Assembly: GCA_024689425.1 (NCBI GenBank)
Contig: JAILDN010000059.1
Span: 1 to 45,831 of the forward strand
Length of the DNA stretch: 45,831 bases
Reading direction: 5' to 3'
Origin: Methanobrevibacter sp.
GTDB taxonomy: Archaea > Methanobacteriota > Methanobacteria > Methanobacteriales > Methanobacteriaceae
Below the pieces are notes generated by a model, which searched no databases, was not told the origin of the DNA, and saw only the letters and a list, made by a program, of their open reading frames with translations. The position numbers were made by a program, and so were the translations under genes. Position 1 is the first letter of the stretch, and the number at the start of each line of letters is the position of its first letter. Shown here one piece after another: positions 16,485 to 24,150 of the stretch.

Positions 16485-17333
16485 ATGACAGATGAATTGA
16501 TAAAAAAATATGAAGAGGAAGAAAACTTTGATGAGTTAATAAAACTCATTGACAAACTAATTTTGGAAAACTCTCAAAAAACATCACTATTGTTGTATAA
16601 AAAGGCAAAAGCATTAATGGAACTGGAAAAATATGAACAGGCCATAACAACTTTAAATGTATTTTTAAAGGATTGTGATGAAAAAGATAAGTTCAAAGCT
16701 TATATATCACTATCCCAGTGCTACACTGAGTTGGATGATGATGAAAAGACATTGGAATCATTGGAAAATGCTTTGGAATGTGAACCTGAAAACGAATTGC
16801 TTTTAAAACAGTTGTCTTACATCACCTACATTAATCAAAAATTTGCAAAATGTTGCGAATACATTAAAAGACTGATAGCTATTGATAAGGCAGATATCGA
16901 AGACTATACAAATTTAATTTTCTGCTGCATTCAGCTGGACAGGATTGAAGAGGCATTGAAATATGCTGAAAAGGTAATTGAAATAGACCCAACTAATCTG
17001 GATGTCTTTGCCACATTAACCATTGTTTATGAGAATTTGGAAGATGACAAAAAGTTAAAAGAAGTCTGTGAAAGAATCATTAACCTTAAAGATGATGGAA
17101 CACTACAGATCATACTTCTAAAAGCACAGGCATATCTAGAAATCGGAAAGAAAAAGGAAGCATTTGAATTCGTTGACAAAGCAATCAAGATGAATCCATA
17201 TGACCCATTCCCTTATTTGATGAAGGGAATGTTATACAATAAACTTGAGAAGTTTGATGAAGCCAATGAATGTTTCGTTGAAGCATTCAGATTAAATCCT
17301 GAATTAATAACAATGATGGATGAATTAAGTTAA
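16485..17333 (+). CDS. Tetratricopeptide repeat protein
   Basis: A 282-residue soluble protein made almost entirely of TPR units, the two-helix repeats that bind partner proteins. Repeats are recognisable by the pattern A..L..L..YE.A......A/L...P, for example at KALMELEKYEQAITTLNVFL, IQLDRIEEALKYAEKVIEID, and near the end at GMLYNKLEKFDEANECFVEA. Seven or so repeats can be counted. There is no signal peptide or membrane segment. Methanobrevibacter genomes hold many such proteins. The partner is unknown and the neighbours do not identify one. Confidence 0.85.
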   Translation: MTDELIKKYEEEENFDELIKLIDKLILENSQKTSLLLYKKAKALMELEKYEQAITTLNVFLKDCDEKDKFKAYISLSQCYTELDDDEKTLESLENALECEPENELLLKQLSYITYINQKFAKCCEYIKRLIAIDKADIEDYTNLIFCCIQLDRIEEALKYAEKVIEIDPTNLDVFATLTIVYENLEDDKKLKEVCERIINLKDDGTLQIILLKAQAYLEIGKKKEAFEFVDKAIKMNPYDPFPYLMKGMLYNKLEKFDEANECFVEAFRLNPELITMMDELS

Positions 17334-17355
17334 TCTGTTCATAATATCTCCATTG

Positions 17356-17391
17356 GGATTGGAATAGAAGTTAATTTTTCTATTTCTATCC
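17356..17391. terminator. Imperfect hairpin between convergent genes
   Basis: Two 14-base arms, GGATTGGAATAGAA and TTCTATTTCTATCC, pair with two mismatches around an eight-base loop. The structure lies between the convergent TPR gene and the 88-residue gene, just touching the stop codon of the latter, and may act on both strands. Confidence 0.45.
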
Positions 17392-17657
17392 TATAAAACT
17401 TCTTTTATGCCATTATCAGTGATAATCATCAATGAATTAAGATTTTCCAGCATTAATGAAGCTATTGGATGTGTTTGGATGTCTTTATTCATTAAAACAA
17501 GTTCTTTTTCTACAATATCAATCCAATTGACATTGTAAATTACAACACCATTGACAATCAATCCCAAGTATTCTGGAATAAACCTGTTTTCGTTCATCTC
17601 TTCAAAAAATTGATTTTTACGTAAAATTTCTCTAAGTACTTTATCCATTGTAATCAC
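17391..17657 (-). CDS. Hypothetical protein translationally coupled to priS
   Basis: An 88-residue protein that I do not recognise. Its sequence is mixed alpha/beta, with a hydrophobic stretch around LGLIVNGVVIYNVNWIDIVE and a C-terminal IITDNGIKEVL. There is no cysteine, signal peptide or membrane segment. Its start codon overlaps the stop of priS by four bases, so it is translated with primase. That coupling suggests a primase- or replisome-associated role, which is inference. A search of neighbouring Methanobacteriales genomes for the same priS linkage would test whether the link is kept. Confidence 0.7.
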   Translation of the reverse strand: MITMDKVLREILRKNQFFEEMNENRFIPEYLGLIVNGVVIYNVNWIDIVEKELVLMNKDIQTHPIASLMLENLNSLMIITDNGIKEVL

Positions 17658-18628
17658 TCATTTCTCTCATAAACAAATTTTGGAACAGCCTCTTTAAATG
17701 GATCGAATGTTTCTCTGTTTTTTACTTCCATACATTTCATACTGACCTTTGAATGAAGTGAAGAAGGCAGTCTTAAAATCCTTTTTAAATCAATAGTTAC
17801 TTTTGCATCGATTGTGGCTAAGTTAACACGTGCCATAGCTTCAACCAAGTTTTTATATCTTCTAGGACCAATATCCCTTTTGAAATAACCCCATTCATCA
17901 TTATCCAAGTGATGTCTAGCTTCAAGAATGTCTTTCATCAGTTTTGGATTGATGCCGTCAAGCTCTTCATCGCCCCTTAAATGCTGGATGTTATATTTCA
18001 TTTTTTGGGTAAATATCTTAGGATAGCCGACAGGAATGGAAAAATGTTCAAAGTTGAAGGCCTTGTTTGAAATATCTGTATTAATGTACTGTGATTTAGG
18101 CACTTCGGCTCCTGCAACGTATTTCAGCACTTCTGATCTTAGCTCACTGCCTGAAGTCATCATTTCCTCATCCAGAATCCTTATATGATAACCTCTTCCG
18201 GAATAGATTAAATGAATATTGTCAAGGCCCAAATCATCATTTAAAGTATCAATCAATGAATTAACTATTTCTAAAGCTTCACCTAGACAAACTTCACAAA
18301 CACTGTCGCATCCGCAGGATCTGATTGGAATGTCTTTTGCATCAACATCAAAAATGTACTCTGCTTTCTGCCAGTCCTGTCTTCTTCTTGGCTCGTTATA
18401 GAAAGCTACTGAGATATATGCTGCAAATGGTGCTTTATATCTGAGGAATTTTCTTAAAGATTCAGTTCCTCTGAAAGTTTTATATCTATCGTTAGGACCT
18501 CTTCCATTATGGTCAAAACCAAACTCTCTTTTTTTAATTCCATCTTTGATGAAATCTGGAAGGTCTTTTTCATCCCATTCCTCACGATAGTATTGGCGCC
18601 TTTCTTTTAGTGTAGCTTTAGAAAACAT
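17654..18628 (-). CDS. priS: DNA primase catalytic (small) subunit
   Basis: PriS is the catalytic subunit of the archaeal-eukaryotic primase, which lays down primers for replication. The catalytic FDVDAKD (Asp94 and Asp96) and SGRGYH (residues 143-148) motifs are present. A four-cysteine zinc site lies between them (Cys105/107/111/114). The start is taken as the ATG at 18628 (MFSKATLKERR), the usual N-terminus of the family; a TTG at 18649 would add seven residues. The product has about 324 residues, a little shorter than many orthologues. Its partner priL lies about 20 kb away on the same strand. A small unknown gene overlaps its 3' end. Confidence 0.92.
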   Translation of the reverse strand: MFSKATLKERRQYYREEWDEKDLPDFIKDGIKKREFGFDHNGRGPNDRYKTFRGTESLRKFLRYKAPFAAYISVAFYNEPRRRQDWQKAEYIFDVDAKDIPIRSCGCDSVCEVCLGEALEIVNSLIDTLNDDLGLDNIHLIYSGRGYHIRILDEEMMTSGSELRSEVLKYVAGAEVPKSQYINTDISNKAFNFEHFSIPVGYPKIFTQKMKYNIQHLRGDEELDGINPKLMKDILEARHHLDNDEWGYFKRDIGPRRYKNLVEAMARVNLATIDAKVTIDLKRILRLPSSLHSKVSMKCMEVKNRETFDPFKEAVPKFVYERNE

Positions 18629-18791
18629 AATATGAATTATTTTTGTCAAAGTATTTATTATTTGGTGAAGTGTGAATTTTGAAAGTGTTTATAAATTAAA
18701 TTATCATGGAAAAATATTTGAAATAAATGGTGTTGAACAAATGAATCCCATTAATAACTTTAATTGTAAGCAAAAAAGCGTTAAAAGAAAT

Positions 18792-18822
18792 AAAAAAAGA
18801 GATAATGCTAATTAATTATCTC
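18792..18822 (-). terminator. Hairpin plus T-tract terminator of the acyltransferase gene
   Basis: Read on the minus strand, GAGATAAT and ATTATCTC pair around an eight-base loop and are followed by seven T. The stem begins within the last codons of the acyltransferase gene. This is a bacterial-like intrinsic terminator shape. Confidence 0.5.
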
Positions 18823-19859
18823 ATATACAATATATACTTTCCAAATCTTGGGATTCTATAGATTATGGCAGCAGCCGTGAAACTGAATATAATTAATAAA
18901 ATCCAAAGAACAATGGCTTTCACTGGTTCTGAGAAAGGCAATTGCACAACAAGTGGGAGCAAAGGCAATCTAAACAGGTTGTGTATTAAAAATACCGCAA
19001 AGGAATACTTGGAGATTACTGTAACCCAACTGTAGAATTTAACAGTTTTGACTCTTGAACATAACTCAAAGAGTGCGAATGATCCAAGCAGAATGAATGG
19101 GAATTCATACCATAAGAAGAAATCATAATTGATTACAAACGCATAGTATTGGAACCCTACACAAATTAAAAATGAAATTATTGAAAGTATCCATAATTTG
19201 GAACTGGAAATATTCTTGAATTTGCCTTTTTTAACCAAGTAACCTAAGATGATATAGATTCCATAGATTCCGCCGCTGAAACCAAGACAATATTGAATAG
19301 CAACCCCATCAAGTCCATGCATTTTACAGATAAGTGTCACAAATGGAAGCAAGAATGCTAAAAGTGTAAATATGATTGTGGCCTGATAAATCGTATCAAC
19401 ATCAAAGTGTTTTAAAGCACTTGCAACGAATGGCATTGAAAGATACATTCCAATAATCATTGGCATATACCACATGTGGGAAAAGAACAATGTTCCAGCT
19501 TCCGCAAAGTTAACCTGGGTACTGCTAAGCGTTACAAATTGCAAAATGATAACATAAATCGCTGCCCAAATTATGGTAACAATTACTAAACCTTTACAGC
19601 TAGTATTCCAGAATTTACGAATCCTCTCATCATCATAATGCCTATCAAGTAGGAGATAACCAGTAATCATCAAAAAGAATGGAACACCAATACGTCCGAT
19701 AAAGAGTGATGCAAAATTAAAAATCCTTGAATAAATAGTATAATTCACAATAGCATCTGATGAAATAATATAAATTCCATCTGTTGCATGAATATACAAT
19801 ACAGTTAAAATAGCAATCGCTCGAACAAGGTCAATCCATTCTATCCTAGTTTTACTCAT
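18816..19859 (-). CDS. Acyltransferase 3 family membrane protein
   Basis: A 347-residue integral membrane protein with about ten hydrophobic helices. The N-terminus (RIEWIDLVRAIAILTVLYIH) carries the conserved arginine/aspartate and histidine of acyltransferase family 3, whose members move acetyl or other acyl groups onto sugars or cell-surface polymers. LLDRHYDDERIRKFW after the second helix is also typical. In a methanogen it may modify pseudomurein, a surface glycan or a glycolipid; substrate cannot be inferred. It is transcribed alone, with 190 bases to priS and a hairpin terminator at its end. Confidence 0.85.
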   Translation of the reverse strand: MSKTRIEWIDLVRAIAILTVLYIHATDGIYIISSDAIVNYTIYSRIFNFASLFIGRIGVPFFLMITGYLLLDRHYDDERIRKFWNTSCKGLVIVTIIWAAIYVIILQFVTLSSTQVNFAEAGTLFFSHMWYMPMIIGMYLSMPFVASALKHFDVDTIYQATIIFTLLAFLLPFVTLICKMHGLDGVAIQYCLGFSGGIYGIYIILGYLVKKGKFKNISSSKLWILSIISFLICVGFQYYAFVINYDFFLWYEFPFILLGSFALFELCSRVKTVKFYSWVTVISKYSFAVFLIHNLFRLPLLPLVVQLPFSEPVKAIVLWILLIIFSFTAAAIIYRIPRFGKYILYMR

Positions 19860-20238
19860 TAATTATTCACCAAAATAATTGATATGGGGATATATGTTTT
19901 TTAACTTATTAAAATAATTTGGTTGGAATTTTGAGTTTTGAATTTACAAAAATGGTTATTGATAGAAAATCACTAGTAATTAGGTGTTCCGTAAGATTTT
20001 AAGGAATTATTTATTTTTTTTTACATGTTCATGATATTTATGCAACGTAGTACTAGCTTAAATCCGTTAAAAAATCTATATATTAATTATTTTGTTAATA
20101 GGGTTTTATTTTTATAATTGACAGTGTTTTGAATGATTCTTAACAAAACACAGCTTTAAACGAAAAATGCACAATTGCCTGTCCCAATAATTCCTTGTAG
20201 ATTTTGGTTTGAATGAATTTTTGTTCTTTATAAAAATT
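19860..20238. other. 379-base intergenic region with inverted repeats
   Basis: No gene is visible. The region holds the promoter of the acyltransferase (minus strand) and the 3' side of the histidine kinase. It contains an 8-base inverted repeat, GTGTTTTG at 20124-20131 and CAAAACAC at 20144-20151, with a 12-base loop. It also contains a dispersed 11-base pair, AAGGAATTATT near 20001 and AATAATTCCTT near 20184. The dispersed pair could be ends of a decayed insertion, but no transposase remnant is seen. Confidence 0.35.
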
Positions 20239-21894
20239 TCATCCATGAATAGTATGCTTCATAGTAATTGGAAAGACTAATCTGTATGCAGTTCCGTTTT
20301 CATGTTCAATCAACTCAATTTCTCCATCAAGCTGTTTTGTGAGATTTTTGATGATTTCACAACCTAAATTGCTAGTGACAGCTTTAGGATTTTCAATACC
20401 CACGCCATTATCTCTAAAAATTAGTTGGGCATTATTGTCATCGAGTTTAGTTACGGTTTTTGAAATTTTCTTGTTCGGAGCTGTTTTATCAGGAAATGCG
20501 TGTTTTATTGAATTCATACTTAATTCATCCATGATTAGCAGCAATGGAGTTATTACTTCAATTGTTAAGTGTAAATCTTCATCAACTTCAGATTCAAATT
20601 CAATATTCTCTTTAAGATACATTAAATTCTTTAGTTGGTTGTCCTGATCTTTGATGAAATCTTTCAAATTGATATTCTTAAAATCCTGAGTATTATATGT
20701 CTTTTCATGAAGCAGTGCAAGTGATGTCAAACGTGCCTGCATATGATCAATAATTACTTCAGGTTTGTCCCTGTAGGCCCGTTTTTCCAGATTCAGGAAA
20801 CTGTTAAGAATTTGCAAATTATTCTTAACTCTATGATGAACTTCTTTTATCAGGATAGTTTGATGTTCATTAGCTTCACGTAATTCCATTTGTTTCATTC
20901 TTTCTTCAGTAATATCTGCTAAAAATCCGATACTGTGGGTTGAATCACTAAATTCAAAACGTTCAATATATAATTCACAGATTTTCTGATTATTTTCATC
21001 ACCATTAACATTATATGTGAAAGTTTCATCAATCTTATTCAATTCTCCTTTATACAGTTTAAGGATTCTGTCTTTAGTTTCATTTTCAACTATATTATGG
21101 ATAATTTCAAGGGAATGAATATATTCGTGAGGATCTTTATCAACTAATTTATAAAAACCCTCTGAAAATTCAAAATGTTTATCGTTTAAAGGTTCTATCA
21201 ATAATGCTAATTTTTGGCTATGTTTAAAACCGTTAAGTAAAAAATCAACGGGTTTTACAGTTGAATCTTCAGGATATTTTGTAATATCGTTTATTAATCC
21301 ATAACGACTGATTAAATTACCGTCATCATCAAAATTTGAATACAAATTGATTTCAAGAAATTTCAAGACACCATCATTTGTTCTTATTCGAATAATATCT
21401 TCATGATGGGTTGTATCAGTATCCATAATATTAAGAATTTCTTCTATTAACTCTCTATCTTCAGGAATTGCTAAATCAAATACGATATTGTAGTAATCAT
21501 CATGTCCCTCTCTAGGACGGTTTATGATATTATAGATTCCCTGAGTCCAGCTATATTTCCCGTCTACTTTACGATAGCTTCCGGTCTGTGAAAAATATTC
21601 AATCATGTTAACTTTATCTTCTGCATGATTTTCAACATTAAATTTTTCTATGATTCCGTCGTTAGAGTTAATGTGGTCTACAATAAGGAATATCCTGCCC
21701 ATTTCATAGATAACTTTACAAATTGCCATCCGTGATAATGTATCTTCACCATAATAAAAAATCCTCAGCTCTTTGGGATTGCCGGTCTGATAAACTTCAT
21801 AAAGGGATTCACTAAATATTTCATAAAACACTGGAGAGATTTTACTTAATAATCTTCCACGGACATCATCAAGACTGAGATTAAACCTTCCCAA
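20239..21894 (-). CDS. Sensor histidine kinase (PAS plus HisKA_2), 5' end probably lost
   Basis: The 551-residue frame has two PAS-like sensor regions (about residues 75-205 and 215-330), then a HisKA_2 phosphoacceptor domain with EVHHRVKNNLQ (histidines 353 and 354), and an HATPase_c domain with Asn461 in MDELSMNSIKHAF and DNGVGI at 495-500. It is cytoplasmic, with no membrane segment. No response regulator is adjacent. The first usable start is a TTG at 21894, but the same frame stays open and coding-like for about 70 more codons upstream without a start. The gene therefore looks shortened by a frameshift. If the TTG is used, a working kinase may still be made. Confidence 0.75.
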   Translation of the reverse strand: MGRFNLSLDDVRGRLLSKISPVFYEIFSESLYEVYQTGNPKELRIFYYGEDTLSRMAICKVIYEMGRIFLIVDHINSNDGIIEKFNVENHAEDKVNMIEYFSQTGSYRKVDGKYSWTQGIYNIINRPREGHDDYYNIVFDLAIPEDRELIEEILNIMDTDTTHHEDIIRIRTNDGVLKFLEINLYSNFDDDGNLISRYGLINDITKYPEDSTVKPVDFLLNGFKHSQKLALLIEPLNDKHFEFSEGFYKLVDKDPHEYIHSLEIIHNIVENETKDRILKLYKGELNKIDETFTYNVNGDENNQKICELYIERFEFSDSTHSIGFLADITEERMKQMELREANEHQTILIKEVHHRVKNNLQILNSFLNLEKRAYRDKPEVIIDHMQARLTSLALLHEKTYNTQDFKNINLKDFIKDQDNQLKNLMYLKENIEFESEVDEDLHLTIEVITPLLLIMDELSMNSIKHAFPDKTAPNKKISKTVTKLDDNNAQLIFRDNGVGIENPKAVTSNLGCEIIKNLTKQLDGEIELIEHENGTAYRLVFPITMKHTIHG

Positions 21895-22130
21895 TAAAAA
21901 ATCACCAACTCTTTTGATTAAAAAATCCTTTTTATCAGCATAAGGTATAAAAATATCAACATCCCTGTGAAAATTACTTATAAGTTGAGGAAATGGAACA
22001 TCATCAACCGGGATTTCCTGAGGGGACGGAACATAAATTTTATTTTTATCAATATCATAAACACTAATTTCTTCAATATTTTCCAGTTTTCCTGTATTGT
22101 TTACTAATTTTCATAAAAACATGCTCTCAT
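21895..22130 (-). pseudogene. Broken N-terminal part of the histidine kinase
   Basis: In frame with the kinase, codons upstream of its TTG read as ordinary protein (for example IYVPSPQEIPVDDVPFPQLI and DVDIFIPYADKKDFLIKRVG) back to a TGA at 22111-22113. An ATG at 22130 in another frame encodes MRACFYEN and then hits TAG. Adding one base in the GAAAATT run would join this ATG to the kinase frame. A one-base deletion that separated the original start from the rest is the simplest explanation. Confidence 0.55.
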
Positions 22131-22478
22131 TTAGTGATTTTTTATATTAAGTATGCAGAATTTTTCCCGACTTCTAAATTAGGAATGAATTCAAGGTTGG
22201 CTATAATTTATTTTTTTATTTAGTATATTAAATATTTTTTTAATAATCTTCATTGGACTCTTTCAAAAACTTTGTTGATTTGAAATTTTTTGATGAAAGT
22301 TAGTTTTGAATTTTTAATTCCGTTTAAAAATAGTTAAATTTAATAAAGAATTGGAGTAAAAGTTTTTATCATACCCAATCAAAATATAATTACTCCAAAT
22401 AGTATTTTAGATGTTAAATAATATATATTTTATAACTCTTAATCAATTAAATTTTAAGATAAAGGGGATAAATAGTTT
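22131..22478. other. 348-base intergenic region with a 9-bp inverted repeat
   Basis: AT-rich DNA between the first TetR gene and the histidine kinase, with no coding frame seen. TTGGAGTAA at 22351-22359 and TTACTCCAA at 22390-22398 form an inverted repeat around a 30-base spacer. Its role is unknown; it could be a regulatory structure or ends of a decayed element. Confidence 0.35.
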
Positions 22479-23081
22479 TCACTGGCATTTGATGGCCTGC
22501 CAGGTCATTTCAAAGTTTTTCTCAAAAATTGAATCAATATCCTCATCGGGAAATATTAACCAAAAACCTTGAATTCCCATATACATGTTATACAATGATT
22601 CGGCAATGCTTTTAGTTGAAAAGTCTTTTCTGATTTCATTTTGCCTTTTGCCATCTTCGACAAGCTTGGTTAAAAACATTCCAGTTTCATTTCCTGTTTG
22701 TAAAACTATCCTGTTAACCTCATCATCGGAATATCCTGTTGCGGTTAAAAGAATTAATACAGTCGCCCAATTGATTTTTTCATTGATGCTTTTAATTTCC
22801 ACACCATCTATGAAGTGATGTAAAATATAAAGCAATGAATCATGGATTCTGTCCTTTGTGGAACCTTCAAGAGGGATTTTATCAAAATCTATTTTAATAT
22901 ACTCAATCATATACTTTTGCAAAATTGCTTCGAATAAGTCGTTTTTATCTGAAAAATGATAATATATGCCGCCGGTTGTCAGTCCGGTACAATTTCGAAT
23001 TTCACTAATTGAAATATCGATTGTACCTTTCTCCAATATTAATTTTAGCGTTTTTTCAAGAATCAAGTCTTTAGTGTTCAT
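22479..23081 (-). CDS. TetR family regulator, copy 1
   Basis: A 200-residue TetR protein. The N-terminal helix-turn-helix includes ISISEIRNCTGLTTGGIYYH (about residues 22-41) followed by FSDKNDLFEAIL, the usual family pattern. The C-terminal helical domain would bind an inducer and dimerise. It is a paralogue of the next TetR gene: both start MNTK.LILEKTLKL and share the layout of the C-terminal half. The genes lie in tandem 33 bases apart, with this one downstream, so they are probably one transcript. The ligand is unknown. Confidence 0.9.
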   Translation of the reverse strand: MNTKDLILEKTLKLILEKGTIDISISEIRNCTGLTTGGIYYHFSDKNDLFEAILQKYMIEYIKIDFDKIPLEGSTKDRIHDSLLYILHHFIDGVEIKSINEKINWATVLILLTATGYSDDEVNRIVLQTGNETGMFLTKLVEDGKRQNEIRKDFSTKSIAESLYNMYMGIQGFWLIFPDEDIDSIFEKNFEMTWQAIKCQ

Positions 23082-23114
23082 CTAACCACATCATGTTTTT
23101 CATAGTTAATTACA

Positions 23115-23723
23115 TTATTCTTTGAATCTTATCTTTTCCCATTCCAAATCAAAACTATCTTCAAAGGATGAAATCATATCCTCAATTATATACATTTCCC
23201 ATTTATATTCAATTCCCCAGTAAATGAAAATTAAGGACTCTACAATGTCTTCGATTGGGATGTCTTGTCGGATTTCCTGGTTTTTTTGACCTTCCTCAAT
23301 AATTTTTGTGAGAAATTCCCCTATTTCATTTAGGGAACTTTGGACAGACTTTACAGTATTTTCATAAACATATCCTTTTGCAGTCAAAATCGACAATATG
23401 ACTCTGTAGTCTATTTCCTCATCAATTGATTCAATCTTGATTCCTGCTTCTTTTTGCTTAAAAATTTCAACCAGGACGTCATGGATTTTTTCTTTTGAAT
23501 TTCCATTTATCTGCCTGAGTTTGTCTATGTTGAATTTGTAATAGTTTATATAGTATATTTCAATAATTTCATCATATATCTCTTCTTTATTTGAAAAATA
23601 GTGGTATATTCCACCAGTAGCAATTCCAGTGGCGGCACTGATTTCTCTAATTGAAAGGAGAGAGTTTTGCTTTTCAATCATTAATTTTAAAGTCTTTTCT
23701 AAAATTAATTTTTTTGTATTCAT
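23115..23723 (-). CDS. TetR family regulator, copy 2
   Basis: A 202-residue TetR protein with helix-turn-helix SIREISAATGIATGGIYHYF (about residues 24-43) and a helical C-terminal sensor domain. It is first in a two-gene unit with its paralogue. Two near-identical palindromic sites lie 43 to 93 bases upstream of its start, in the region shared with the divergent adhesin. Autoregulation and control of the divergent unit are the expected mode. The usual partner of such a pair, an efflux transporter, is absent; a degraded membrane-protein fragment lies just beyond the sites. Confidence 0.9.
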   Translation of the reverse strand: MNTKKLILEKTLKLMIEKQNSLLSIREISAATGIATGGIYHYFSNKEEIYDEIIEIYYINYYKFNIDKLRQINGNSKEKIHDVLVEIFKQKEAGIKIESIDEEIDYRVILSILTAKGYVYENTVKSVQSSLNEIGEFLTKIIEEGQKNQEIRQDIPIEDIVESLIFIYWGIEYKWEMYIIEDMISSFEDSFDLEWEKIRFKE

Positions 23724-23765
23724 ACATTTATTATCTTTATATTTTATGATTATTAAATGATATAG

Positions 23766-23822
23766 AGAACGAACGTTCTGTTATGTTGAAAAATTGAAAT
23801 TAAGAACGAATGTTCTGTTATG
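23766..23822. promoter_or_regulatory. Two tandem TetR-type operator sites
   Basis: AGAACGAACGTTCT at 23766-23779 and AGAACGAATGTTCT at 23803-23816 are inverted repeats with six-base arms around AA; the second has one arm mismatch. Each is followed by GTTATG, giving two 20-base direct repeats with one difference, 37 bases apart. The location, between a TetR gene and a divergent unit, fits operators bound by TetR dimers. Confidence 0.65.
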
Positions 23823-23991
23823 CCGGAAAATACTAACAAACATTATAGTTTTAGTTCATTAAGTAACATAATATTTATTAAACAAAAAAAGGGTAAATAT
23901 TAGTAAGGAAAATATTGAACATTTAAATCAACATTATTTGTTAATATTTTTTTAAAATTTTTATATTAATATGGAGGATTAATGAATATAA

Positions 23992-24126
23992 ATGAAACTT
24001 AGGAAGCCATTGGATTTGTAATGCTGGTATGGCTTTTCTCTGGCAGTTGTGTTTATTGTAACGTTGCAGATAAAGAACCCATTGGGAGTTTATCTTTCAT
24101 TTACTTTTTTCATGAATATTCTTTAA
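23992..24126 (+). pseudogene. Remnant of a membrane-protein gene
   Basis: An ATG at 23992 opens MKLRKPLDL, stops at TAA 24019-24021, and the same frame then reads WYGFSLAVVFIVTLQIKNPL followed by GVYLSFTFFMNIL to TAA at 24124. This looks like one or two membrane helices. GGAGG at 23973-23977 lies upstream, near a TATA-like run at about 23960. It may be what is left of a transporter once controlled by the TetR pair. The fragment is too short to name a family. Confidence 0.45.
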
Positions 24127-24150
24127 TTCCTTATGCATAGAGGTATTTAA

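Noticed and set aside
18741-18815. 24-codon frame (MNPINNFNCKQKSVKRNKKR...) between priS and the acyltransferase
   Set aside because: It is very short, lysine-rich by AT bias, lacks a ribosome-binding site, and overlaps the terminator hairpin.
20001-20194. Dispersed 11-base inverted pair as ends of an insertion sequence
   Set aside because: No transposase fragment or target duplication was seen, and an 11-base AT-rich match over 190 bases can occur by chance.
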